From the IMG/VR virus record IMGVR_UViG_3300029286_000304, positions 1-20,101 of that record: a stretch of 20,101 nucleotides of DNA; one strand, 5' to 3'. The stretch is from a virus. Both the position numbers and the translations under genes were made by a program. A model generated the notes under the pieces. It did not search any database and was not told the DNA's origin. It worked only from the letters and a program-made list of their open reading frames with translations. Within the stretch, counting starts at the first letter, position 1; each line of letters opens with the position of its first letter. Positions 1 to 8,240 of this stretch are shown here, piece by piece.

Positions 1-643
1 CGCCTGTGGCTCCGGTCGCTCCAGTTGCACCGTCAATTCCTGTGGCACCAGTCGCACCGTCTGCCCCTGTTGCGCCGGTTGCACCATTAGTTCGATAACT
101 TATACAGGATGTTTGTCCATTAATTAAATGACCTCCTCCTCCTAATGGGTAAACCAGCAGAGTAATATAATTTGTGTAATTATATACTCCGTTTATTCCA
201 AAAGTGCCCCAAACTTGGTTTAACGATCCATGTTGAGTAATTTCTAAAATAGAATTTGTACTTATCAATGATAGCCATGTACTCACATTATAGCCATTAT
301 AACTTTGCTTATTGATGTAAATGCTTACAGTCGCACTTAAATCTGTTGAATTCACATCAAAGCAACCCAATGAATCCGCTCCTCCATAATTATTGTAACG
401 GAATGTAATGCAATTACTACCGTCTGTTCCAGTAGCTCCGGTTGCGCCTGTAGCTCCCTGTGTGCCGACAGCAGCTTTCAATGTTTTAAAACTAACTGAT
501 TTTGTCGAATATGCGCCTGGAGTACCTTTTGACACCTCAAATAATGAACTGTCTGTTAAACTACCTGTGCGAGGCAAATCCGAAATTTTCTGACCCAGCG
601 TTATTGCCGGAATCAACATTAAAAATAAAATCCACTTTTTCAT
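1..643 (-). CDS. Collagen-like tail fibre protein with signal peptide, incomplete at window edge
   Basis: An open frame runs from ATG 643-641 off the left edge (214 codons visible). The first residues, MKKWILFLMLIPAITLGQ, look like a signal peptide. The next stretch (about 18-55, KISDLPRTGSLTDSSLFEV) resembles N-terminal segments of Bacteroidota phage tail fibres. A short Gly-Ala-Thr collagen-like run at about 60-72 is followed by a roughly 110-residue globular segment rich in Tyr, Asn, Ser and Gly, and a second GAT/GAD collagen-like run reaches the edge. It is the last visible gene of the leftward tail operon, 17 bp after the LysM-like gene. Collagen-like triplets are common in receptor-binding fibres, so a fibre role is inferred. 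A signal peptide is unusual on a virion protein; a host-type secreted protein cannot be excluded because the C-terminus is missing. Confidence 0.75.
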   Translation of the reverse strand, partial: MKKWILFLMLIPAITLGQKISDLPRTGSLTDSSLFEVSKGTPGAYSTKSVSFKTLKAAVGTQGATGATGATGTDGSNCITFRYNNYGGADSLGCFDVNSTDLSATVSIYINKQSYNGYNVSTWLSLISTNSILEITQHGSLNQVWGTFGINGVYNYTNYITLLVYPLGGGGHLINGQTSCISYRTNGATGATGADGATGATGIDGATGATGATG

Positions 644-660
644 ATTTGTTTTTTTAATTG

Positions 661-1185
661 TTATTCAATTATTCTTATTGTACCTTCTTCTGTTTTACGA
701 ATTACATTTTCTTCAGTGATTCTATAATTACTTCCTATTCCTGTTACTACCTTAATTCCTGCATTCGTATATTGTGTTTTAATAAGGTTATCAGTTTTTG
801 CATTTACCGGTAATTTGTAGCGAGCATTTGCTATTAATCCGTAATTTAATCCTTCAATATTATTTGCTGTCATAAAGTCGAAAATAGCCTCTATAGTGCC
901 AAATTCCTGTAAGCATATATCAAAAATATTTTGATTCTCTAAAGCGTATTCTCCGTCTTTAGTTGTTTTTCTAACTTCTGGTTTTGCCTCATCAAAATTT
1001 TCTTTTGCAGCTTTAAAATTTAAACTGATTAAGACATTAGTATTTACAGGCTGTATTGCATCTATTAACAAAGAACTATTATCAGCCAGTAATTGAAATA
1101 TAGCATTAGCATTGCCATATTCCTGAATTGCCAAATCAAATACAGTTTGATCAGTTTTTGTTTTTATATATTTACTATTCTGCAT
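661..1185 (-). CDS. Duplicated LysM-like tail/baseplate protein
   Basis: This 174-aa protein contains two related segments: residues about 12-53 (QTVFDLAIQEYGNANAIFQLL) and about 84-127 (QNIFDICLQEFGTIEAIF). Each has the pattern F-D-(hydrophobic)-Q-E-(Y/F)-G-x-(A/E)-AIF, like the LysM-type folds of phage tail proteins such as P2 gpX. The C-terminal 45 residues are polar and beta-rich. Its start overlaps the end of the gp46-like gene by 11 bp, implying translational coupling in the baseplate module. Tail LysM domains usually bind other baseplate parts rather than act as enzymes; that role is inferred. The duplication is directly visible, the exact family is not certain. Confidence 0.6.
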   Translation of the reverse strand: MQNSKYIKTKTDQTVFDLAIQEYGNANAIFQLLADNSSLLIDAIQPVNTNVLISLNFKAAKENFDEAKPEVRKTTKDGEYALENQNIFDICLQEFGTIEAIFDFMTANNIEGLNYGLIANARYKLPVNAKTDNLIKTQYTNAGIKVVTGIGSNYRITEENVIRKTEEGTIRIIE

Positions 1186-1462
1186 CTATGCTTATCACTC
1201 CATTAACCGTTGAAATATCTTTTATTTTAAAACCATCTGCTAACAATGCTACTCTTATTCTTCTTCTTGTTTCTCCGTTCATAGGCCCGTTCAGATCCTG
1301 AGTTATATTAGCTCCCAATAATGGATTTTGTTTATAATGCCCGGGAGCAGCTCTCAGTAAACATTCAATTTCCTGCTGTGTACTATTACCTACAACAAAG
1401 TCGCCATCCTCAATTCTAAGATCAAGTTCGTCATCAAGTAATATGTCCTGCCTGTCGCTCAT
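1175..1462 (-). CDS. Baseplate protein, Mu gp46 / gpW (gp25)-like
   Basis: A 95-aa acidic protein. It opens with an alternating Asp/Leu segment (ILLDDELDLRIEDGDFVVG), then a helical stretch with QQEIECLLRAAPGHYKQNP, then GETRRRIRVAL and a short beta tail. The order (D-rich beta start, Q-E-(I/V)-x-x-L-L, pre-terminal R-R-I) fits the small baseplate wedge proteins of contractile tails, Mu gp46 and the gp25/W group. It directly follows the spike gene (3-bp gap), the same order as gp45-gp46 in Mu. In Mu a J-like gp47 would come next; none is seen before the fibre gene, so it may lie outside the window. Confidence 0.6.
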   Translation of the reverse strand: MSDRQDILLDDELDLRIEDGDFVVGNSTQQEIECLLRAAPGHYKQNPLLGANITQDLNGPMNGETRRRIRVALLADGFKIKDISTVNGVISIDAE

Positions 1463-1465
1463 TTA

Positions 1466-1963
1466 TTAGTGTTTTACTTTTGTATTTTCAAAATTTGAAT
1501 CAGTCTTAAGCGTAGTCTGCGGAACAAACGTAAGTCCAATTCCAGTGAATAATGTTTGTATTGCAAGCATATCAGTTACAACATTATTGTATGCAGAAAC
1601 TAATGGCGACACTTTTACCAATCCTCCTAAATTCCCGCCATTCATGGTAATTGTAGAACTTTCAATTTTCAATTCCGAATTTCCGATCGTGATAATCACT
1701 TTATCAATTTCAGCAGTACTGATAACAAATGCAACATTTTCACTCAGGTAACCTATTAAAACATCACTGTTAACTTTAGGTATCAAAACAATTCCTTCTG
1801 TTATTTCCATTTTTGCCTGCAGGCGCACTTCAGAATCAGTTCCTCCCTGTGGATACTCAACTTCACATGAACGGGCAGTTTCATCAACGCTAAGCACTTT
1901 TGCAAGCTGGCAGTAAATTGCCTTCTTATCAACTAATTTGTTTATGAGTTCTTTAACTGTCAT
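1466..1963 (-). CDS. Baseplate spike / puncturing protein, Mu gp45 / gpV-like
   Basis: A 165-aa protein with an N-terminal helix (MTVKELINKLVDKK), an OB-fold-like beta segment (about 18-90, with SCEVEYP and LIPKVNSDVLIGYL), and a repetitive beta region (NSELKIESSTITMNGGN, about 95-115) of the kind that forms the trimeric needle of spike proteins. The motif GLVKVSPLVSAYNNV follows. The gene overlaps the hub gene by 4 bp (ATGA), so the two are probably coupled. The role, a spike at the tail tip that pierces the outer membrane, is inferred from fold pattern and operon position. Confidence 0.7.
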   Translation of the reverse strand: MTVKELINKLVDKKAIYCQLAKVLSVDETARSCEVEYPQGGTDSEVRLQAKMEITEGIVLIPKVNSDVLIGYLSENVAFVISTAEIDKVIITIGNSELKIESSTITMNGGNLGGLVKVSPLVSAYNNVVTDMLAIQTLFTGIGLTFVPQTTLKTDSNFENTKVKH

Positions 1964-3024
1964 GCTGCTTCCTGAGTTAATATCTGATCCAAATAAATAG
2001 TCTGCTGGTAACCGCTCAATCCTGAACTTACCTTTACCTGCCTAATCAAATAACTTCCGTCCGGGTTATATTTACCACCTTCAATTACTGCTATATCTCC
2101 CTTTTCCACTGCCGGCTCGCCAAATGTTGTAAAACTGCCACGATAACCGGTGTATTTAAATCTTTCAAGCTCTGAATTGGCAAATTTTGTAAGGTCAGCT
2201 TGAGATACTTTGTATTTAAACACTGTGCGAACTTCGCCATCATCATCTCCAACTTCCACATTAATCCTGCTGTTGTCGGCTGCTATGCTTGTGGCTTTTA
2301 CTTTCAAACTTACATCTTCAGCTAAAACATATTCCAGATCATCTTTAATGATCAATCCGAAATTCTTAACAGCTTCGTTAGTTCCGAATTTAAATGTTGC
2401 CGATTTTCTTTTCTCTACCCAGTAAGCAAGTCCACTATATAGCACAGAGCGAGTTATTCCGTTTTCAGTTATATTTCTGAAATATGAAAATATTCCCTGG
2501 CTTTTTAAATCTTCAAGAATTTTTGCCGGTGTTGCATTGGTTATCTGCAGATCACCTATGGTCATATCAGCGGCCACATATTCTATATCTACAGGAAGAA
2601 TATATAAAAGAATATCTTTTAATGTAGTTGCCAAAAATTTCTTTGTAACCGGTTTTCCCTTCAACAGGAACATCGAATCTTCACAAAGTAATGTTACAGG
2701 CACTCCGGACTTAATGCTCTTTATATAGCCAATAAAACGTGTTTTAATGATATTATCATAACCAAGTTGAATAGTGATTTTATCTCCACGTTTAAATAAT
2801 GCTTTGCCATTTACAGTATCATCACCAACAGCAATGGGAGTTCCTCCCCATGTTAGTTTTCGTGGAAGTTTTATTGTACAGGTATCAGTAAGTGTTTCAA
2901 TATTCTGATCAATATCCACATCAACCAGATAATCAAATTCAATTACCTGACTCCTGCCGGTAGTATTCTGCGTTATGGTTATATGACACTTAGGTACTAA
3001 CATCTTTTTTATTCTCTCATTCAA
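1960..3024 (-). CDS. Baseplate hub protein, Mu gp44 (gpP) / P2 gpD-like
   Basis: A 354-aa beta-rich protein. The N-terminal region (about 12-110) carries DVDIDQNIETLTDTCTIKLP and a following GDKITIQLGYD, a pattern of hub proteins that join the tail tube to the spike. A middle helical part (about 130-180, TLKDILLYILPVDIEYVA) and a C-terminal domain ending in GSYLIRQVKVSSGLSGYQQ fit the gpD/gp27-like hub fold. It lies between the gp43-position gene and the spike gene, as gp44 does in Mu. No peptidoglycan hydrolase motif is evident. Length is normal for the family. Confidence 0.75.
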   Translation of the reverse strand: MNERIKKMLVPKCHITITQNTTGRSQVIEFDYLVDVDIDQNIETLTDTCTIKLPRKLTWGGTPIAVGDDTVNGKALFKRGDKITIQLGYDNIIKTRFIGYIKSIKSGVPVTLLCEDSMFLLKGKPVTKKFLATTLKDILLYILPVDIEYVAADMTIGDLQITNATPAKILEDLKSQGIFSYFRNITENGITRSVLYSGLAYWVEKRKSATFKFGTNEAVKNFGLIIKDDLEYVLAEDVSLKVKATSIAADNSRINVEVGDDDGEVRTVFKYKVSQADLTKFANSELERFKYTGYRGSFTTFGEPAVEKGDIAVIEGGKYNPDGSYLIRQVKVSSGLSGYQQTIYLDQILTQEAA

Positions 3025-3036
3025 TCATTTTATCAT

Positions 3037-3750
3037 TCATTCATTACTCATAGTCAATTCAACACTTTCATCCGAACACGCTTTAATATCGAACATCAGC
3101 ATATTTTGCAATCCTTCTTCTTGTCTTATATCAATGCTTTCAATCACTATATTACAAATGCCGTAAACGCCTTCTAAGTAATCGCTGGTTACATTTATCG
3201 CTTCGTTAAGATCATTCAGTTTTACCAAATCAGAAACTTCAGATAGAGGATATTGATACATCTCTTTATTAGCAAAGGCTCCCTTAATATTTAACTGATA
3301 ATCGCCATTATTTATATATTCTTTAATTGTATTATCTCTGCCCTGAATAGCTGTCTTTATAATAGTTTTAGCTCTGCTAACAAAACAGAGCGCCTGTAAT
3401 AATTGTACTGTTGTTTTACCTGTAATATCACTCAACACTATATCTGCAAATACCGGTACTCCCCAAAATAACGAAGGAGATATCTTTTGTCCGGTGTTAT
3501 ATTCGGTAATATCGTAATAAGGTCCTGATAAAGTAAAATCCCTTTTAATGCCTGTATTTTCCTGTGCTGTTTGGAAAGCCTGGTATGCTTTCTTTTTTAA
3601 AAGGTAATTTCCCCAATTATTGGCAACAATTGTAGCTCCTGTGTATCTCTGTGGATTCTGTACGGCTTTTAATACACCATCAGCAAACACAAAAGGACGC
3701 ATTTGCCCTAAATCTAAAGTGTTTAATATTTGAAAATGATAAGTATTCAT
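3037..3750 (-). CDS. Tail/baseplate protein at the Mu gp43 position (DUF6046-like)
   Basis: A 237-aa soluble protein without signal or membrane segments. The best-marked part is residues about 130-200: TAIQGRDNTIKEYINNGDY, then LNIKGAF, YPLSEVSDL and a run of hydrophobic beta strands (GICNIVIESIDIRQ). This G-R-x-x-T-(I/V)-K-E-(Y/F)-I signature occurs in tail proteins of Bacteroidota phages that I recall as DUF6046, and in the region before the hub gene generally. It sits between tape measure and hub, the place of gp43/gpN in Mu, so a connector between tube tip and hub is likely. The family name is from memory and not checked. Confidence 0.6.
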   Translation of the reverse strand: MNTYHFQILNTLDLGQMRPFVFADGVLKAVQNPQRYTGATIVANNWGNYLLKKKAYQAFQTAQENTGIKRDFTLSGPYYDITEYNTGQKISPSLFWGVPVFADIVLSDITGKTTVQLLQALCFVSRAKTIIKTAIQGRDNTIKEYINNGDYQLNIKGAFANKEMYQYPLSEVSDLVKLNDLNEAINVTSDYLEGVYGICNIVIESIDIRQEEGLQNMLMFDIKACSDESVELTMSNE

Positions 3751-3761
3751 TCCTTATTCTC

Positions 3762-3796
3762 TTATGCCTTATGCCTTGTCAACTTTTAACTTTTTT
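3762..3796. repeat. Degenerate 7-bp repeats between tape measure and gp43-position genes
   Basis: TTATGCC twice, followed by the weaker heptads TTGTCAA, CTTTTAA and CTTTTTT, filling most of the spacer. Confidence 0.5.
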
Positions 3797-5677
3797 TTAG
3801 TTTCTTCCTGCTAAATTCGCATCATTAACCGCCGTTAAGAGTACTTGTTTTACTGCATCTTCAACCTTACTCATATTTTCCATTATAGTACTCGTTGTTA
3901 TGTTTTCTATACCTATAAGTCTGTTAATAGTGATGGTTATGTTTTTTACTTTGGAAATGTCGCCATTCATATTTGTTATTCCATACGGATCTGTATCATC
4001 ACCTTTTCCTTTTATGAGTTTAGATGTAGATGTGCTTTCAGTATTAAACCCCAATGTTTTAACAAATTCATTATATTTTTTTTCTAACTTTAAAGCTGTA
4101 CTATTTAAATTTCCATATTTTTCTATATTATGAAAATAAGTGCCATATAAAGCTTTAGAATTAGCAATGAAATACATCAATTCTGTAGATAAATCACCTG
4201 TAGCTGTTTTATCAGTTTCAACAGCTAATTTCATAACCTCATAGTATTTTTTCTCAGTTGTTATATTTTGCCCTAATATTGATTGAATTTTACCACTTAA
4301 TTGAGCATTTAATACAGTATTTTTTTCGGCAAATTCTGCTGCCATAGTTTGCCAATCTTCTTTATTGGTCATCATATACGAAAATCGTTCACCAGCTTCA
4401 TTTGTTATATCTTTTATCTCTTCTTCTTTTTTCGATAAAAATATTTTCTTTGATGCTTGTTCGTTATATGCTTGTAAATTATCTTTTAATTTGCCGTATG
4501 CGATTGATTCCTTATCTATACCAGTAAGTACTTCAGGAGCTATGCTTTTTAATTCGTCATAAAGTTTGTTACGCTCAGTCATTGGAATATTAGTATCAGA
4601 AATTCTGTTACCCAATACTATTACCTTCATTCTTTCATCTTCCATTTTTTCACTGAGTGGAATTTCCATCCATTTAGTAGCTGTATCAACAACCTTTCCC
4701 AATCCTTTACTTAATCCTCCCAATCCGGATGTCATTCTTTCTCCTACAGCTTCTTTAAAATCCTTCATTTTATTGGCAAGAATAGTAAAGCCTCCTGTAC
4801 CGGCTTTTGCAGCAGCTTCAGCAGAACCGCCAAACTCAGTATTAAGTTCTTTAAGAATTATTGCCTGTGCTTTTTCCTGCTGTCCTAATGCAACAAAAGT
4901 TTTTATCTGTTTTTCCTGTGTTTTTGTAAGTTGCACACCCTGCCTGCGTAATGCTGTAACACCCAGTATCGGATCATTTAAAGCTTTACCAACTTGTAGT
5001 GCTGCATCCGACAAATCCATGTTCATCTTAGTTGCCATATCCTGAATAGCTGGCACAGCTTCATCGTAAATAACTCCTCGTATCTTGGTAAATGTTAGTA
5101 AAATCTTTTGCGCTCCTCCGGTAACATCATCTTCAAATAAAGTAGTTCCCGCAAGTTCGTTAGCCTGGGCTTTTAATTCCGAAAGAGTTTTCCCGCTTAT
5201 ACCTCCGGTACTTGTTAATCCTGCTTTTAATTGTGCTTCTGTTTGTGCGCTTTGGTTGTACTCATCAATTGAACTACTGGCAAATCTGCCTGCGCCATAT
5301 ACAGCCCCAATTGCTAATCCTGCGCCACCTAACATTCCAAGCGCTCCCATTCCTAAAGAACTTTTGGAAGCAGTAAACGAACCTGTTCCCATAGTTTCCA
5401 TTTTGGTTTTTTGCAGCGAAAGCTTTTCTATTTGTGCATTTACACTTTTAAGCTGCGAAGCATCAACAGATATTTTACGAAGTTTTGTGAGCCTGTCTAA
5501 TTCGGTATTTATTTGATCAATGGAAAGTTTAAATTCTTTATTCTCAGCTTCAGCTTTATTCATTTTCGTTTTCCAGTTATTAAAAAACGAATCCGATTTC
5601 CCCTGAAGTAATTTAAGTTTTGAACTGAACAGGTCGTTCATTAAAACACTTAGTGATATGGTATTTGTTACACTCAT
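3797..5677 (-). CDS. Tail tape measure protein
   Basis: A 626-aa protein. Residues about 35-95 are charged and heptad-like (coiled coil, with QLKSVNAQIEKLSLQ). A Gly/Ala-rich hydrophobic segment follows at about 107-133 (LGMGALGMLGGAGLAIGAVY). Then comes the typical tape-measure domain (about 140-315: LSELKAQANELAG, DPILGVTALRRQGVQLT, MKDFKEAVGERM). The C-terminal half is mostly helical. It follows the frameshifting chaperone pair, the usual order in tailed phages. The tape measure sets tail length and travels with the DNA; the known ratio of roughly 0.15 nm per residue would predict a tail near 90 nm, an estimate only. Confidence 0.9.
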   Translation of the reverse strand: MSVTNTISLSVLMNDLFSSKLKLLQGKSDSFFNNWKTKMNKAEAENKEFKLSIDQINTELDRLTKLRKISVDASQLKSVNAQIEKLSLQKTKMETMGTGSFTASKSSLGMGALGMLGGAGLAIGAVYGAGRFASSSIDEYNQSAQTEAQLKAGLTSTGGISGKTLSELKAQANELAGTTLFEDDVTGGAQKILLTFTKIRGVIYDEAVPAIQDMATKMNMDLSDAALQVGKALNDPILGVTALRRQGVQLTKTQEKQIKTFVALGQQEKAQAIILKELNTEFGGSAEAAAKAGTGGFTILANKMKDFKEAVGERMTSGLGGLSKGLGKVVDTATKWMEIPLSEKMEDERMKVIVLGNRISDTNIPMTERNKLYDELKSIAPEVLTGIDKESIAYGKLKDNLQAYNEQASKKIFLSKKEEEIKDITNEAGERFSYMMTNKEDWQTMAAEFAEKNTVLNAQLSGKIQSILGQNITTEKKYYEVMKLAVETDKTATGDLSTELMYFIANSKALYGTYFHNIEKYGNLNSTALKLEKKYNEFVKTLGFNTESTSTSKLIKGKGDDTDPYGITNMNGDISKVKNITITINRLIGIENITTSTIMENMSKVEDAVKQVLLTAVNDANLAGRN

Positions 5678-5695
5678 TGCCTTTTGAACTTTTTT

Positions 5696-5890
5696 TTACT
5701 TTCTGATTCCTGTTTGCGTATAATAAGGATGGCCCTGCGATAATGCCCATTTTAGTTCATTCCACAAGGCCGCCCATTCTGTGTCCGAAAGTTTATCCGG
5801 ATCCACGTGAAAATATATCCTTAAAAGTGCATTGATTTTCCTTGTGTTATCTTCGCCATCCCTTTCATCAATGGTTGTCTCCTCTAATTT
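5696..5890 (-). CDS. Tail assembly chaperone, -1 frameshift extension
   Basis: From the A9 run at the end of the upstream chaperone gene the -1 frame stays open for 64 codons: KLEETTIDERDGEDNTRK, then INALLRIYFHVDPDKLSDTE, then WAALWNELKWALSQGHPYY, ending in GIRK and a TAA at 5698-5696. There is no in-frame ATG; the only alternative starts (GTG, TTG) lie deep inside. The region therefore explains the otherwise empty 206 bp between chaperone and tape measure and fits the gpG/gpGT (lambda), E/E' (P2) and gp41 (Mu) arrangement, where a minor fusion product helps load the tape measure. It stops 18 bp before the tape measure start. Confidence 0.8.
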   Translation of the reverse strand, partial: KLEETTIDERDGEDNTRKINALLRIYFHVDPDKLSDTEWAALWNELKWALSQGHPYYTQTGIRK

Positions 5891-6201
5891 TTTTTTAAAG
5901 TAGCTTTACGGTAAGTTATCATTTCATCAACCACAGTACATGCCGAAATAAATAATTCATCATCATCCATTATGCGTTTGTCACCCCCAAGATAACCATT
6001 GCGAAGTATTATTTCTTTTGCCTTCAGCGGATCACGGTCCTGTATTGATAACGATAAGCTTAAAACCTGCCTGCCTGGCTTCTTAAAATAAGCTGTAACG
6101 GTGTTTTCTTCTTCGTCCTGGACTGATATTTCAAAAACAGTTTTTACCCCATGCTTTGCAGCAATTTCATCGAGAGTTGGTATTTTATTTTCTTCACTCA
6201 T
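5884..6201 (-). CDS. Tail assembly chaperone (short form), Mu gp41 position
   Basis: A 105-aa acidic protein: MSEENKIPTLDEIAAKHG, a beta segment (VFEISVQDEEENTVTAYFKK), then PGRQVLSLSLSIQDRDPLKA and a helical C-terminus (FISACTVVDEMITYRK). Position between tail tube and tape measure, size, and a terminal slippery run feeding a -1 frame all identify it as the short form of the tail assembly chaperone. The gene ends TTA-AAA-AAA-AAT-TAG. The short form normally exceeds the long form and coats the tape measure during assembly. Confidence 0.8.
   Translation of the reverse strand: MSEENKIPTLDEIAAKHGVKTVFEISVQDEEENTVTAYFKKPGRQVLSLSLSIQDRDPLKAKEIILRNGYLGGDKRIMDDDELFISACTVVDEMITYRKATLKKN
5887..5899 (-). 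promoter_or_regulatory. Programmed -1 frameshift slippery site (chaperone)
   Basis: On the minus strand TTT is followed by nine A. Read in the chaperone frame this contains three overlapping canonical X_XXY_YYZ heptamers: T_TTA_AAA (5899-5893), A_AAA_AAA (5896-5890) and A_AAA_AAT (5893-5887). The zero-frame stop TAG follows at 5886-5884. A -1 slip on any of them enters the 64-codon extension. I see no strong downstream hairpin, so efficiency may depend on the long A run itself. Confidence 0.8.
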
Positions 6202-6264
6202 GTTTCAATATCTTAATAATCAATTAATATCTTTTTTAACTACGCTGCTGAATAAATTTTTATT

Positions 6265-6690
6265 TTAAACCCATTTTATATGAGAAATTACTAAAGTCAT
6301 TTCACTCTCAATAACCATATCACCCTGTTTCATCTCTCTTTTATTCGTAGTAAATTGAGCATTTTTTAGTGTGTGAGTAATAAAAATACCTGAAGTCGGT
6401 TCGAACGTAACTATTACGTCAAACGGAGGATAGTCTTGTATTCTTCCGTTAGGGGCTGCAGCGGCTAATGCTTCTATTTCTTCAGCTTGAATTGTCAGGG
6501 AACCTGAACTTTTAATATTACCATATCCCCGGGATACAGGATATTTTCCGGCAGCGTAATTATCTTGCATTTCCTGAACATCTTCATATTTTACAGCAGT
6601 GATACCTGATAATAAAGTACCCATTATGACACAACGAACGTCAGCCCATGAATAGGCAACACCGTTAATTAAAGGAACATTTGCTGGCAT
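6265..6690 (-). CDS. Tail tube protein (Mu gpM/gp40 position)
   Basis: A 141-aa beta-rich protein: MPANVPLINGVAYSWADVRC at the start, YEDVQEMQDNYAAGKYPVSR in the middle, and a final GDMVIESEMTLVISHIKWV. The pattern of alternating strands, a Gly-rich loop (RGYGNIKSSGSLTIQAEE) and a length near 140 residues fit inner tail tubes of contractile phages. It follows the sheath gene and precedes the chaperone gene, exactly the tube position in Mu. It forms the rigid channel inside the sheath. Confidence 0.8.
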   Translation of the reverse strand: MPANVPLINGVAYSWADVRCVIMGTLLSGITAVKYEDVQEMQDNYAAGKYPVSRGYGNIKSSGSLTIQAEEIEALAAAAPNGRIQDYPPFDVIVTFEPTSGIFITHTLKNAQFTTNKREMKQGDMVIESEMTLVISHIKWV

Positions 6691-6709
6691 ATCTTTTTAT
6701 TTTAAATTG

Positions 6710-6744
6710 TTACTTGATACTTGATACTTATTACTTTATACTAA
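6710..6744. repeat. 7-bp tandem repeats (5 units) between sheath and tube genes
   Basis: Heptads TTACTTG, ATACTTG, ATACTTA, TTACTTT, ATACTAA on the + strand, running into the sheath stop codon. Degenerate version of the repeats before the capsid gene. Confidence 0.75.
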
Positions 6745-8240
6745 AGACTAGTCGTATAACTTATTTTCACAGTCATAGTCCTGCTTACCCCAACACCTAC
6801 ATTTGTAATTACAATATTCAGGTTTGAAGTTTGCAAAATATTTTGATTTGGATCAATGAATGTTTGGTATCCGCTTAACTCCCCATTTTTTTCCATATCT
6901 TCCAAAGCTTTATTTCCAACAGCTTCCAAATTTTTACAAATAGCCAGTTGAAGTTTTCCTGAAGTAGGATCGACATAAATAGGAGAGTTAGTATATGGCA
7001 GCAAATTGGTACGAACATTGCGAATGGCTTTATCCATAGTCCTGTTGCGTTCTATACAATTATAATCATTTGTAGCTGCGGTGGCAGTCCATGAATCATA
7101 AAAGTATGTTCCGGCAATACCGACATGTTTCTTCAGGAAAATATATCCCTTGGTGTCAATCGCTGCAATTGCATTATCGCTTAATGTGCTTACAAGTGTG
7201 CCGTTTGCAATAGCAGGGGTTTCTAATTCATTGTTTCCTGACATATTGAACTTTGATACCCAGCCTATATTTTCATGTACTGCAGCTAACGAAACTGCGC
7301 CTAAAGTTGCACCAAGGCAAGTAATAGAATATCCTTTTTCCGTATATAAAGCAGCTCCTGTATTACCGCCATCCTGTCCAATTATAACAGAAACATTCTG
7401 ATCGGTTAATGCTTTCAGATCTGATAAAGTTGTAAGATCAGTAATAGCTGTTATGTCGGCAGCATAAAGAACTGATAATGGTTTGTGATTGGTTTCAAGA
7501 ACTGTACATATTGCCTGAATAGTATTCAGATGTGCAGTACTGAAAGCTTCATCCTTCAGGTAAACTCCAAGCTGGCGAAGTTTACCATCACAGGCATTCT
7601 GCATGGTTGTAATTTCTGCAAAATCATAAGCTGAAACCGGAGTAGCATATATTCCTACATATAATTTTACGTTAGGATTTCTGCGGAATATTTCGCTGAT
7701 ATGGTAATGAACAACATCGAAGAAAGCATCTACACCACCGGTAAATTGCGTAACAGTTGCTGCGCCTGTGCCTGTTGTTGTAAAACTCAAATGTGTACCG
7801 CTGTTTATTGAATCACCAAGACCGGCGGGTGCGGTTAAAGCAACATTAGCTCCTGTTCCTGCAGCAACATAACCGTGAGTTGATGTTAATGCATTTATTG
7901 CAGCTCTTAAACCGGCTGCAACCAAATCGTTAGTATCAGAAGTAATAACGGTATAAGAACCTAATATTACACCATCCATTACAACAGCTTGTACGTTGCC
8001 GGCGGCGCCCGGTGTTGTCATTAATACGTTGCCGCCTGTGGCTTTTGTTTCATCGCTTTTGTCATCAACGATACCAAGAGCTTCAGCAGCCGGTAAGTCG
8101 GTAATTTCTTTTACCCTTGCATTTGCTGAGAAACCTGAAGGTAAAGAAGAATGATATATAAGAAGTCCGCTTATGTGATCTTCTCCGGGAGCCTGACTGT
8201 TGAGTCCGCCCTGTGATTTTATAAATGTTATTTCTCCCAT
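6741..8240 (-). CDS. Contractile tail sheath protein (DUF2586-like)
   Basis: A 499-aa protein. The N-terminus (GLNSQAPGEDHISGLLIYH) and the segment VVHYHISEIFRRNPNVKLYV at about 176-195 are typical of Bacteroidota DUF2586-type sheaths. Residues about 72-169 form a Thr/Gly/Ala-rich insertion ending in TVTQFTGGVD, likely a separate beta domain on the sheath surface. The C-terminus (SNLNIVITNVGVGVSRTMTV) carries the conserved strand pattern of sheath subunits that link to neighbours. The start codon overlaps the upstream spanin-like stop by one base. The presence of a sheath defines the phage as a myovirus. Confidence 0.9.
   Translation of the reverse strand: MGEITFIKSQGGLNSQAPGEDHISGLLIYHSSLPSGFSANARVKEITDLPAAEALGIVDDKSDETKATGGNVLMTTPGAAGNVQAVVMDGVILGSYTVITSDTNDLVAAGLRAAINALTSTHGYVAAGTGANVALTAPAGLGDSINSGTHLSFTTTGTGAATVTQFTGGVDAFFDVVHYHISEIFRRNPNVKLYVGIYATPVSAYDFAEITTMQNACDGKLRQLGVYLKDEAFSTAHLNTIQAICTVLETNHKPLSVLYAADITAITDLTTLSDLKALTDQNVSVIIGQDGGNTGAALYTEKGYSITCLGATLGAVSLAAVHENIGWVSKFNMSGNNELETPAIANGTLVSTLSDNAIAAIDTKGYIFLKKHVGIAGTYFYDSWTATAATNDYNCIERNRTMDKAIRNVRTNLLPYTNSPIYVDPTSGKLQLAICKNLEAVGNKALEDMEKNGELSGYQTFIDPNQNILQTSNLNIVITNVGVGVSRTMTVKISYTTSL

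Noticed and set aside
4566-5516. Two long + strand frames (159 and 143 aa)
   Set aside because: They are antisense to the tape measure gene, with atypical Ser/Pro/Cys-rich composition and no start context.
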